From an uncultured Eubacteriales bacterium (GTDB taxonomy: Bacteria > Bacillota > Clostridia > Christensenellales > Aristaeellaceae): a stretch of DNA of 32,910 bases. A program made the translations under genes and the position numbers. Below, in pieces: positions 16,283-24,182 of this stretch (position 1 is its first letter; every line of letters starts with the position of its first letter). Location of the stretch: NCBI GenBank assembly GCA_902778995.1, contig CACYZW010000046.1:1-32910 (forward strand), in the 5' to 3' direction. Under the pieces are notes generated by a model. It made no database searches. It was not told the origin of the DNA and saw only the letters and a program-made list of their open reading frames with translations.

Positions 16283-16311
16283 TTGCCTATTTCTTGGGTT
16301 TGTGATATTAT
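16283..16311 (+). promoter_or_regulatory. Predicted promoter of the metF-acs operon
   Basis: TTGCCT (16283-16288), 17 bases, TATTAT (16306-16311), in an AT-rich gap of 125 bases. A partly palindromic GGCATGTATGCATGCTGCC follows at 16317-16335 near the predicted start of transcription and could be an operator. Confidence 0.5.
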
Positions 16312-16374
16312 TACCTGGCATGTATGCATGCTGCCCCAAAAATACATCAGTAGCCGGAGCGCGTGGAGGATTGA

Positions 16375-17304
16375 ATGAGTATAAAGGACATCCTGAAGGA
16401 TCGAATGGCGTTTTCATTTGAAGTATTCCCGCCCAAGACCGACGCTGGCATGGAAAAGCTTTGCGGCGCGGGGGGAGTGCTGGAGCATCTCTATGAATTG
16501 AACCCCGACTATATTTCATGTACCTATGGCGCCGGCGGAAGCAATGTTGGCAAGAATCTCGAGGTACTCGACAAGATCAAAAAGGACGGCAAGTGCATCC
16601 CGGTGACCCACTTCACGTGCGTCGCAAATACAAAGGAGGGCATCGCCGAACAGCTGCGGGCCTATTTGGAGCATGGCATCGATCATATGCTGGCCCTGCG
16701 CGGCGACATTCCCTTCGGCTGGATCGGCACCGGCGGCGACCTGCACTACGCCACCGAGCTCGTGAAGTTTACCCGCAAAACCTTCGGCGACAGGTTCACC
16801 ATCGCGGTGGCGGGCTCGCCCGAGGGCCACATCGCCTGCCGGAGCATTGAAGCGGACATTGCCTTCCTGAAGCAAAAGCAGGATGAAGGGGCGGACTACA
16901 TCATGACCCAGCTGTGCTGGGACATGGACCAGTTCCGCTGGTGGCTGGACGCCATCCGCGCCGCTGGCGTGTATATGCCTGTGGATGTGGGCATCATGCC
17001 GGTGCTGGACATCGCCGCGACCGTCAACATGGCGCTCAGCCGAAACGGCTGCGTCATGCCCAGGGCGCTGACGGAGATCATCTCCAGGCACTGGATCTTC
17101 CCGAATCCCTTCGCGCCCGGCGAGAGCGAGGAAGCCATCGCCGCCAAGAAAGCGGCCTTTAAGGAGGCGGGCATGGCCTACACCGTTCGCCTGATCGACG
17201 AATACCGCGCCTGCGGCATCGACGGCATCCACCTTTACGCGCTGAACAAATACGAGGATGTCACCCGACTGGTGAAGGAATCCGGGATTATCGATCTGAT
17301 TTGA
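16375..17304 (+). CDS. metF: Methylenetetrahydrofolate reductase (MetF)
   Basis: A 309-residue flavin TIM-barrel enzyme that reduces 5,10-methylene-THF to 5-methyl-THF, the last step of the methyl branch before transfer to the corrinoid protein. The N-terminal FSFEVFPPKT carries the catalytic Glu (Glu16). Further family motifs are SCTYGAGGS, HFTCV, LALRGDIP, GSPEGH and MTQLCWD. It starts at ATG 16375 behind GTGGAGG. The length matches bacterial MetF. It is first in a tight operon with cooC, acsD, acsC and acsE, which points to an acetogenic-type rather than a purely methionine-biosynthetic role. The MetV partner common in acetogens is not seen next to it. Confidence 0.95.
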   Translation: MSIKDILKDRMAFSFEVFPPKTDAGMEKLCGAGGVLEHLYELNPDYISCTYGAGGSNVGKNLEVLDKIKKDGKCIPVTHFTCVANTKEGIAEQLRAYLEHGIDHMLALRGDIPFGWIGTGGDLHYATELVKFTRKTFGDRFTIAVAGSPEGHIACRSIEADIAFLKQKQDEGADYIMTQLCWDMDQFRWWLDAIRAAGVYMPVDVGIMPVLDIAATVNMALSRNGCVMPRALTEIISRHWIFPNPFAPGESEEAIAAKKAAFKEAGMAYTVRLIDEYRACGIDGIHLYALNKYEDVTRLVKESGIIDLI

Positions 17305-17322
17305 TCAAAGACTGGAGCAAAA

Positions 17323-18096
17323 ATGGCAACACATGTTATCGCTGTGGCCGGCAAGGGCGGCGTCGGCAAGACGACGGCCTGCGGCATGATAATAGAATAT
17401 CTGTGCGCGAAGGGCAAGGGCCCGCTGCTGGTGGTGGACGCCGACGCCAATTCCAACCTGAACGAGGTGCTGGGCGTCGAAGTTGACACCACGCTGGGCA
17501 GCATCCGCGAGGAGATGGCCCACGCGGAGCTCATGCCGGTCAGCCCCATTCCGTCGGGCATGACCAAGCAGGAGTACGCCGAATACAAATTCAACGAAGC
17601 CCTGATCGAAGAGGACGACTTTGACATGCTGGTCATGGGGCGCACCGAGGGCAAGGGCTGCTATTGCTACGTCAACGGCGTTCTCAAGTCCCAGATCGAC
17701 AAGTATTACGGTCGCTACAAATACATGGTGATCGACAACGAGGCGGGCATGGAGCACATCGCCCGGGGAACCCTGCCCCATGTCGATACGCTGTTGCTGG
17801 TCAGCGACTGCTCCCGCCGGGGCATACAGGCCGCCGCGCGCATCGCCGAAATGGTGAACGCGCTGGAGCTCAGGCCCGGCGTCATGAAACTGATCGTTAA
17901 CCGCGCGCCGGGCGGACGCCTGAACGACGGGGTTAAGGAAGAGATTGAAAAGCACGGCCTTGATCTGGCGGGTGTGCTGCCGCAGGACGAGCTCGTTTAC
18001 GAGTACGACTGCGAGGGCAAACCCAGCGCCAAGGTACCAGATGACGCGCCGGTGAAGGTCGCGCTGAAATCAATCATGGATACACTGGCACTTTAG
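17323..18096 (+). CDS. cooC: CooC/AcsF-type nickel-insertion ATPase
   Basis: A 257-residue MinD-like P-loop ATPase that matures the nickel sites of CO dehydrogenase or acetyl-CoA synthase. The deviant Walker A is GKGGVGKTT (residues 10-18), with the signature Lys11. The CxC metal-binding pair is Cys113/Cys115 in KGCYCYVN, and DNEAGMEH provides the switch II-like segment. It starts at ATG 17323, 18 bases after metF. Its place directly before acsD agrees with the cooC-acsD-acsC-acsE order known in clostridial Wood-Ljungdahl clusters. Its client enzyme is not encoded in this window. Confidence 0.93.
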   Translation: MATHVIAVAGKGGVGKTTACGMIIEYLCAKGKGPLLVVDADANSNLNEVLGVEVDTTLGSIREEMAHAELMPVSPIPSGMTKQEYAEYKFNEALIEEDDFDMLVMGRTEGKGCYCYVNGVLKSQIDKYYGRYKYMVIDNEAGMEHIARGTLPHVDTLLLVSDCSRRGIQAAARIAEMVNALELRPGVMKLIVNRAPGGRLNDGVKEEIEKHGLDLAGVLPQDELVYEYDCEGKPSAKVPDDAPVKVALKSIMDTLAL

Positions 18097-18152
18097 GAAG
18101 CGCGCCCAACCGCCGCGCTTTCGGCAACGACGACAAACAGGGGGAATACAAC

Positions 18153-19097
18153 ATGGCTTTCACTCCAAAAAAGCAGGCGTTCAATGCCAGGATCAATGCG
18201 GTCACCCTCGGCACGGGCGACAAGAGCATCGTGATCGGCGGCGAAAACGTACTGCCCTTCTACACCTTCGACGCGCCCATTGAGAACAAGCCCAAGATCG
18301 CCGTCGAGATTTCCGACAAGGGCCTCGCGGGCATCGTTTCGCCCGGCCTGCTGGACTTCTACGCCGGCTGTGAATCCGTCGTGGACATGGCGAAAAAGGC
18401 CGAGACGATGGAGGGTGCTTCCGCGATCTGTCTGCACTTTGAGAGCGCCGATCCCAACGGCGACAATACCTCGGTCGCAGACTGCGTCGCGCTGGCGAAG
18501 GCCGTGGCCGACGCCGTTTCCATGCCCATTCTGGTGATGGGCTGCAAGAACATCGAAAAGGACGCCGAGCTGTTCTCCGCCGTCTCCGACGCGCTGCAGG
18601 GCAAGAACATCCTGGTGCTCTCCTCCCGTGAAGAGAACTATAAGACCGTCGGCGCCTCCGCCGGCCTGGCCTACAATCAAAAGGTCGGCGCGGAATCCGC
18701 CGTGGACATCAACCTGGCCAAGCAGCTGAACGTGCTGCTTTCCCAGCTGGGCGTGCCCGCGCAGAGCATCTGCATGAACGTGGGCTCCTCCGCTGCGGGC
18801 TATGGCTTTGAATACCTTTCCTCCACGCTGGATCGCGTGAAGGCCGCCGCTCTGGCGCAGAACGACGCGCAGCTGCAGATGCCCATTGTGACGCCCATCA
18901 GCACCGAGACCTGGGGCGTCAAGGAATCCATGTCCCCCGAAGAGGAAACCCCCGAATGGGGTCCCCTCGACGAGCGCGGCATTGAGATGGAAGTGTGTAC
19001 CGCCTCAGCCTGCCTGATGGGCGGCTCCGAGATGGTCATCATGAAGCACCCTGCCGCTGTCGCCACCATCGCCAAGTTTATCGACAGCCTGATGTGA
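18153..19097 (+). CDS. acsD: Corrinoid iron-sulfur protein small subunit (AcsD, CODH/ACS delta)
   Basis: A 314-residue TIM-barrel protein that pairs with AcsC to form the corrinoid Fe-S protein carrying methyl from methyl-THF to acetyl-CoA synthase. Recognisable stretches are LPFYTFDAPIENKPKIAVEI, GLLDFYAGCESVVDMAKKAE, ILVMGCKNIEKD, SSAAGYGFEYL and EAS-type tail residues in METCTAS-like VCTASACLMGGSEM. The length fits the family (about 310). It starts at ATG 18153 after CAGGGGGAA. The reading frame is intact, unlike that of its partner subunit, and it lies 22 bases before acsC. Confidence 0.95.
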   Translation: MAFTPKKQAFNARINAVTLGTGDKSIVIGGENVLPFYTFDAPIENKPKIAVEISDKGLAGIVSPGLLDFYAGCESVVDMAKKAETMEGASAICLHFESADPNGDNTSVADCVALAKAVADAVSMPILVMGCKNIEKDAELFSAVSDALQGKNILVLSSREENYKTVGASAGLAYNQKVGAESAVDINLAKQLNVLLSQLGVPAQSICMNVGSSAAGYGFEYLSSTLDRVKAAALAQNDAQLQMPIVTPISTETWGVKESMSPEEETPEWGPLDERGIEMEVCTASACLMGGSEMVIMKHPAAVATIAKFIDSLM

Positions 19098-19119
19098 GCG
19101 GGGAAGGAGGAAAAGAACC

Positions 19120-20323
19120 ATGGCTCTGAAAGGTCTTGACATATTTAAGCTGACCCCCAAGAAGAATTGCAAGGAATGCGGCAGCCCCACCTGCATGGCG
19201 TTTTCCATGAAGGTCGCCTCCGGCGCGGTGCCGATTGAGAAGTGCCCCTACATGTCCGCCGACGCCCTGGCCACCCTGTCCGAGGCCACCGCCCCCCTGA
19301 TGAAGACCATCACCGTCGGCGCGGGCGCCACCGAACACAAGCTGGGCGGCGAGACCGTGCTGTTCCGCCACGAAAAGACCCTGATCAACCGCAACCTCTA
19401 CGCCGTCACCCTCTGCTCCTGCATGAGCGAGGCCGAGATCGACGCCAAGATCGCCGAGATCAAGAAGGTCGACTACGAGCGCATCGGCGAGCGCGAGTAC
19501 GTGGAATTTCTGTATCTAAACTATGCCGGCAACGGGGCGGACGCCTATGTGGCGCTGGTCAAGAAGGCCATGGCCGCCGAGCGCGCGCTGGTGCTGAACT
19601 GCGCCGACGCCGATGTCGCCAAGGCTGCGCTGGATCTCTGCAAGGCCGCCAAGCCCCTACTCAACGGCGCGAACAAGGAGAATGCCGAGGCCATGAACGC
19701 CGTGGCCACCGCCGCGGGCGTCACCCTGGGCGTGGGCGGCGCGGACATCTCCGAAATCTACGACACCATCAAGCTGCTGGAGGGCAAGGGCAACAAGAAC
19801 CTGATCATCGACTGCACCGGCGCGGACGCGAAGCAGACCTTTGCCAACGCCGTGATGGTGCGCCGCGGCAACCTGAAGCGAGGCGCTGGCGCTGTACGGC
19901 CTGCGCCAGAACATCTTCACCGATCCCCAGAAGCCCATGAAGGTGGAGCCCGGCATCTATGCCCTCAATGGCGCGGACGAGAATTCCGTCTGCTCTCTGA
20001 CCGTGGACTTCGCGCTGACCTACTTCCTGGTCTCCGGTGAGTACGAGCGCTCCAAGTGCCCGGTCAACCTGCTGATTACCGACGCGAGCGGCATGTCCGT
20101 GCTGACGGCCTGGGCCGCGGGCAAGTTCTCGGCGGGCACTATCAAGAAATTCTTCGACGAGTTCGACATCGAGAACAAGATCAAGTCCCGCACACTGATC
20201 ATTCCCGGCAAGGTCGCCGTGATGAAGGGCGAGATCGAGGCCAAGCTGCCCGGCTGGAACGTGGTGGTCGGCCCCATGGAGGCGGTCCAACTGGTCAAGT
20301 TCATCAAGGATTTCAACGCTTAA
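19120..20323 (+). pseudogene. acsC: Corrinoid iron-sulfur protein large subunit (AcsC), frameshifted with an internal deletion
   Basis: AcsC carries the 4Fe-4S cluster and the corrinoid cofactor. The cluster-binding Cys set is present (Cys17, Cys20, Cys25, Cys42: CKECGSPTC and KCPY). The frame from ATG 19120 is family-like through VMVRRGNLK (Lys253, 19878), then turns to nonsense, ending at 20040. The correct sequence resumes in the +1 frame at 19880 (EALALYGLRQNIFTDP) and runs through SVLTAWAAGKF in the corrinoid domain to TAA at 20323. The two parts total about 400 residues against about 446 expected. Roughly 45 residues of the barrel domain, between the RR motif and LRQNIFTDP, are missing as well as the frame. 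This is either a true loss of function or an assembly/sequencing error; intact neighbours and good codon use make an error quite possible. Confidence 0.9.
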
Positions 20324-20333
20324 CGAAGCGCAT

Positions 20334-20362
20334 TGGCCGGTATGGCGTTGCCGTACCGGCCA
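20334..20362 (+). other. Intercistronic hairpin between acsC and acsE
   Basis: TGGCCGGTA pairs perfectly with TACCGGCCA, and an inner GGC/GCC pairs around a GTT loop after one mismatch. No T-run follows, so it is more likely an mRNA-stability or processing element, or a partial attenuator, than a terminator. Confidence 0.5.
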
Positions 20363-20395
20363 GCTTTCAATAAAAACAAGCTGGGAGGAAACATT

Positions 20396-21181
20396 ATGGC
20401 AAAGTTCATCACCATCGGCGAGCGCATTTCCGTCACCGCCCCCTCGATCCGCAAGGCGTTTGCCGAGCGCGATCCCGAGCCGATCCTGCTGCGGTGCGAG
20501 CAGCAGCTGAAGGCGGGCGCGAATTACATCGACGTGAACATCGGCCCCGCCGAATCTGACGGCGAAGAGGTTATGCAGTGGGCTGTGAAGCTGCTGCAGG
20601 AGCGCTTCGACAACGTGCCGCTGGCGCTGGATACCTCCAACATGAAGGCCATCGAGGCGGGCATCAAGGTGTACAACCGCTCCAAGGGCAAGCCCATCGT
20701 GAATTCCGCCGACGCGGGTGACCGCTTCAACCGCATCGAGCTGGCGGCCAACAACGAAGCCATCGTCATCGCGCTGTGCTCCGCAAACGGCATCGCCTCC
20801 GATAACGATGAGCGCATGATGCACTGCCAGCGGATGCTGGAGGAGGGCCTGATGCACGGCATGGAGGCCGAGGACCTGTGGTTCGATCCGCTGTTCCTCG
20901 TGGTCAAGGGTATGCAGGACAAGCAGATGGAGGTTCTCGAGGCCATCAAGATGTTCTCCGACATGGGTCTGAACAGCACCGGCGGCCTGTCCAACAATTC
21001 CAACGGCATGCCCAAGCACATCCGTCCCATCTTTGACAGCTGCATGCTGGCGATGGCGATGATGCAGGGCCTGACCAGCGCGATTGTGAACCCCAACGAC
21101 CAGCGCCTGATGGAGACCGTCAAGACCTGCGACATCATCAAGAACAACAACCTGTACGCCGACTCCTACCTGGAGATCTGA
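20396..21181 (+). CDS. acsE: Methyl-THF:corrinoid iron-sulfur protein methyltransferase (AcsE)
   Basis: A 261-residue pterin-binding TIM-barrel enzyme that moves the methyl group of 5-methyl-THF to the cobalt of the corrinoid Fe-S protein. The start is ATG 20396 behind GGGAGG, giving MAKFITIGERIS; an in-frame upstream ATG at 20333 lies in the preceding hairpin and is not used. Family motifs are ANYIDVNIGPAESD, LALDTSN (pterin-contacting Asp), PIVNSADAG and GLSNNSNGMP with the conserved Asn. The length is the usual 262. The frame is intact. It is the last gene before a strong terminator; acsB, often next in clostridial clusters, is not there. Confidence 0.96.
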   Translation: MAKFITIGERISVTAPSIRKAFAERDPEPILLRCEQQLKAGANYIDVNIGPAESDGEEVMQWAVKLLQERFDNVPLALDTSNMKAIEAGIKVYNRSKGKPIVNSADAGDRFNRIELAANNEAIVIALCSANGIASDNDERMMHCQRMLEEGLMHGMEAEDLWFDPLFLVVKGMQDKQMEVLEAIKMFSDMGLNSTGGLSNNSNGMPKHIRPIFDSCMLAMAMMQGLTSAIVNPNDQRLMETVKTCDIIKNNNLYADSYLEI

Positions 21182-21226
21182 TTGCGGTCCGGGCGCATAT
21201 TCGGGGGCATTCCCATTCGATTCGAC

Positions 21227-21259
21227 GACAGCTTCGCGTTTTGCGGGGCTGTCTTTTTT
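21227..21259 (+). terminator. Strong rho-independent terminator of the metF-acs operon
   Basis: An 11-base stem (two G-U pairs) running from GACAGCTTCGC to GCGGGGCTGTC closes a GTTTT loop at 21227-21253 and is followed by six T residues. It lies 45 bases after the acsE stop. Confidence 0.92.
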
Positions 21260-21262
21260 AAT

Positions 21263-21457
21263 GGAAACACCGAACAATGCTCGCAACGCTCTGACGGCTG
21301 AATTTATTGGCGGCAAGTCAAGAAATCAGCAGGCAGCAGGCGGCTGAAATTCAGCCGTTAATGCGCCATGAGCATTGTGCGGTATTTCCTTAACACACTC
21401 CAGAAACACACTCGAAAATTGACCAGTCGCTGTACCACTTGATTATACGGTGCTTCC
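21263..21457. repeat. MITE-like intergenic repeat with 43-base inverted arms
   Basis: The arms 21263-21305 and 21347-21389 are inverted repeats, identical at about 34 of 43 positions, and start GGAAAnACCGnACAATGCTC. A further end motif, GATTATACGGTGCTTCC, lies at 21441-21457. The right arm, read on the minus strand, matches the element at 23734-23814 over about 59 bases with about six differences. There is no coding potential. It lies between the acsE terminator and the envelope cluster, and with the promoter at 21510 it accounts for the 445-base gap. Confidence 0.8.
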
Positions 21458-21509
21458 TTATGTCCATATACATTAATATTAACCGAATTATTTCATTGTT
21501 GCAACGGGT

Positions 21510-21539
21510 TTGCCGTAACCCAATCGGACTGAATATGAT
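21510..21539 (+). promoter_or_regulatory. Predicted promoter of the envelope acylation operon
   Basis: TTGCCG (21510-21515), 18 bases, TATGAT (21534-21539), in AT-rich DNA. The -35 box sits inside a small inverted repeat (GGGTT ... AACCC, 21506-21521) that might be an operator. Confidence 0.45.
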
Positions 21540-21626
21540 AAAATAACATTGAATAATTTTGTACAATTGTCGATTGCCGTCTATGCCCGGAATCGGGCAA
21601 TCGGCGAAGATATGGAGGTAATGAAT

Positions 21627-23027
21627 ATGTGGAATGTCGGCAGCAAGGGGGAGCATATTGCGCTTGTCGAGGGGGAGCGCAGGGTCTCCTATTCAGAGCT
21701 GGACGGGCTTTGCAGGGAAATCGTCGCGCCTTTGAAAAAGAGGTCTCTGATATTTTGCCTGTGCGCCAATACGGTCGCTTCGATCGCCGGGTATCTCGCC
21801 TTTACGGAATACGGTCACGTGCCGCTGCTCTTGGACGCGCGGATCAGCCGCGACCTGTTGAACCAGCTGATCGACGCCTACCGTCCGACATGGCTTTGGG
21901 CGCCTTTGGACATGACGGAAAAGCTTCCCGAGCACCGCGTCGTCCTCGAAAAGGAGGGATACGGGCTTATGGCGCTGGCGGTTGAGACGCCTTTCGCCAT
22001 GAATGATGCGCTTTGCCTGCTGATTTCCACGTCCGGGTCCACGGGAAGTCCCAAGCTGGTGCGCCAGAGCTACGAAAACATACGCGCCAACACCCAGTCC
22101 ATCATCGAATACCTGGGCATCACGCCCTCGGAGCGGGCTATCACATCGCTGCCGATGAACTATGTCTATGGCCTGTCCGTGGTCAATACCCACATATACG
22201 CAGGCGCGACGCTGGTGCTGACAGACCTGAATCCCTACGCGAAGAAGTTCTGGGAGCTGGTGGATCGCGAGGGGGTCACCTCGTTTGCGGGCGTGCCCTT
22301 CACCTACGAGACCATCGACAAGCTGCGCATACTCAAGCGGGAAATGCCGTCGATCAGGACGCTGACCCAGGCGGGCGGAAAGCTTTCCCCGGAGCTGCAC
22401 CGCAAGCTGGCCGAGTGGGCGATGGAGCGGGGCAAGCGTTTCGTGGTGATGTACGGCGCTTCAGAGGCCACCGCCCGCATGGGCTATTTGCCGCCTGAGC
22501 GCTCCCTCGAGAAGCAGGGGAGCATGGGCATTCCCATTCCCGGCGGTCGGTTCGAGCTGATCGGCGCCGACGGCGAGGTCATAGACGCGCCGGAGCAGGT
22601 GGGCGAGCTGGTGTATTACGGCCCGAACGTCACCCTGGGCTACGCGCTGACCGGCCAGGATCTGAACAAGCCGGATGAAAATCACGGACGTTTGGTGACC
22701 GGCGACATGGCGCGGCGGGATGCGGACGGCTTCTATTACATCGTCGGCAGGAAGAAGCGCTTTTTGAAAATACTCGGCAAACGGGTCAACCTGGACGACG
22801 TGGAACGCCTCCTGAAGCAGCATTTCGACACCGGGGATATCGCCTGCGGCGGCAAGGACGACGAGCTTTGGATCTACGTCGTCGATCCTGCGATCAGGGA
22901 TGATGCGGTGGAATACGTGTTTTCAGAGATGGATATCAATCGCAACCTGCAAAAGGCCGGCGTCATTCCGGCTATTCCCAGGAATGCCTCTCAAAAGGTA
23001 CTTTACAGCCAGCTCCCGCCGCTGTAA
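21627..23027 (+). CDS. AMP-forming acyl/aminoacyl-adenylating ligase (DltA-like)
   Basis: A 466-residue ANL-superfamily enzyme that should activate a carboxylic or amino acid as an adenylate and load it onto the carrier protein encoded downstream. The start ATG 21627 lies 8 bases after GGAGG; the frame is open from 21549 but earlier starts have poor spacing. Motifs in order: P-loop STSGSTGSPKLV, TSLPMNYVYGLS, MYGASEATARM, LVTGDMARR, GRKKRFLKILGKRVN and a C-terminal A10-like Lys (Lys457 in NASQKVLY). It is slightly shorter than DltA (about 500). With the carrier protein, MBOAT and SGNH genes it makes a Dlt-like pathway, but the substrate need not be D-alanine. Confidence 0.88.
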   Translation: MWNVGSKGEHIALVEGERRVSYSELDGLCREIVAPLKKRSLIFCLCANTVASIAGYLAFTEYGHVPLLLDARISRDLLNQLIDAYRPTWLWAPLDMTEKLPEHRVVLEKEGYGLMALAVETPFAMNDALCLLISTSGSTGSPKLVRQSYENIRANTQSIIEYLGITPSERAITSLPMNYVYGLSVVNTHIYAGATLVLTDLNPYAKKFWELVDREGVTSFAGVPFTYETIDKLRILKREMPSIRTLTQAGGKLSPELHRKLAEWAMERGKRFVVMYGASEATARMGYLPPERSLEKQGSMGIPIPGGRFELIGADGEVIDAPEQVGELVYYGPNVTLGYALTGQDLNKPDENHGRLVTGDMARRDADGFYYIVGRKKRFLKILGKRVNLDDVERLLKQHFDTGDIACGGKDDELWIYVVDPAIRDDAVEYVFSEMDINRNLQKAGVIPAIPRNASQKVLYSQLPPL

Positions 23028-23070
23028 ATGGGAAATACGGCTTGAACGAGCGCAAAGTGAGGTATGAGAT

Positions 23071-23721
23071 ATGGCTTTGATCAAGAGCATCGCTGACGAC
23101 GCCTTTGTCAAGCACACGACCATCGGCGAGCGGTCGACCATAGACCACGGCTGCGTGGTGTTGAATTCGACCATCGGAAACTATGTGGACATTGAAAAGC
23201 GGAACCTGATCCGCAGCGCCGTCATCGGCGATATGACCTATACCGGCACGGATGTAGGCATCATGTGGGCCGAGGTCGGCAAGTTCTGCTGCATCGCCCG
23301 CCGCGTGGAGATCGGCGGCAACGAGCACAACTATCGGGCGGCTTCGATGATGCCCTCCTACAGGCTGCTCAACAAATTGGGCGGAAAGCTGTCCATGCAC
23401 CAGGACGAGGAGATCATACAGGTCGGGAACGACGTGTGGATCGGCGTGGGCGCGGTGATCGCCCGCAAGCCGGGCCTTACGATCGGAGACGGCGCGGTGA
23501 TCGGCAGCGGCGCGGTGGTGACGAAGAGCGTGCCGCCCTATGCCATCGTCGCGGGCGTGCCCGCCAGGGTGATTCGCTATCGCTTCGAAGCGCCGGTCAT
23601 TGATAAGCTGCTGAAGCTGAGATGGTGGGACTGGGAGCGGGAGCGGATCCTGGAAAAATGGCCGCTGCTGTCCTCCGAGCTGACCGAGGAGACAGTGGAC
23701 GCCCTGCTCGCGTCCGAATAG
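23071..23721 (+). CDS. CatB-type hexapeptide O-acetyltransferase
   Basis: A 216-residue left-handed beta-helix acyltransferase of the xenobiotic/CatB type. Hexapeptide repeats are visible (TTIGERSTIDHGCVV, STIGNYVDI, VGKFCCIARRVEIG, VGNDVWIGVGAVIA, IGDGAVIGSGAVV), the catalytic His86 lies in GGNEHNYRA, and the C-terminal helix (WWDWERERILEKWPLL) is typical. It starts at ATG 23071, 43 bases after the ligase gene. It probably transfers acetyl from acetyl-CoA to a sugar or polyol hydroxyl, perhaps a cell-surface polymer precursor. Such a gene is not part of the standard dlt operon. Confidence 0.85.
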   Translation: MALIKSIADDAFVKHTTIGERSTIDHGCVVLNSTIGNYVDIEKRNLIRSAVIGDMTYTGTDVGIMWAEVGKFCCIARRVEIGGNEHNYRAASMMPSYRLLNKLGGKLSMHQDEEIIQVGNDVWIGVGAVIARKPGLTIGDGAVIGSGAVVTKSVPPYAIVAGVPARVIRYRFEAPVIDKLLKLRWWDWERERILEKWPLLSSELTEETVDALLASE

Positions 23722-23733
23722 TTTATCGGCAAA

Positions 23734-23814
23734 GGAAATACCGCACAATGCCCACGGCGCATTAACGGCTGGATTTCAGCTGCCTGTTGCACGACTCGAT
23801 TATGCGGTGCTTCC
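23734..23814. repeat. 81-base MITE-like element with terminal inverted repeats
   Basis: It begins GGAAATACCGCACAATGC and ends TATGCGGTGCTTCC; the ends are imperfect inverted repeats of pattern GGAAnnACCGCA. The first about 59 bases match the reverse complement of 21331-21389, and the last 17 match 21441-21457 with one difference. It occupies much of the 211-base gap before the carrier-protein gene; no convincing promoter was found in the rest of that gap. Confidence 0.8.
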
Positions 23815-23932
23815 TGAAAGCATGGAACCAGAGTGTATTTATGGATAATACCTTCATCATATCATTTTTCCGGGACCACGCTCACGGGGGTGAAACCGGA
23901 ACCCAAGTCCGATGAGACGAAAGGAGATTAAC

Positions 23933-24160
23933 ATGGACGAGCTGTTGAAGATTCTCAAGGGGATTTGCCCGAAAGTGGACTTTGCCAAAGAAAAAAAACT
24001 GATTGACGACGGCATACTGGATTCTTTTGACATCATATCGATCGTCAACGAGCTGAACGAACACTACGACATCGAAATTGATGTGGACGACCTTGAGCCG
24101 GATAACTTCAATTCCTGCGAAGCGATGCTGGAGCTGATCGAAAAGCTGCGGAACGAATGA
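23933..24160 (+). CDS. Acyl carrier protein, DltC-like
   Basis: A 75-residue acidic helical carrier protein. The start is ATG 23933 after AAAGGAG; a frame from 23912 exists but lacks that spacing. The phosphopantetheine site is Ser31 in DDGILDSFDI, in the DSF form common in DltC-like proteins. The rest (YDIEIDVDDLEPDNFNS) matches carrier-protein helix II-III. It sits directly before the MBOAT gene and should accept the adenylated acyl or aminoacyl group from the ligase at 21627. Confidence 0.9.
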   Translation: MDELLKILKGICPKVDFAKEKKLIDDGILDSFDIISIVNELNEHYDIEIDVDDLEPDNFNSCEAMLELIEKLRNE

Positions 24161-24182
24161 CAGGATTGAGAGGGTATTATCC

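Noticed and set aside
19805-21316. Leftward frame of 503 codons across acsC/acsE
   Set aside because: Antisense shadow of GC-rich genes; it crosses the operon terminator and has no recognisable domain.
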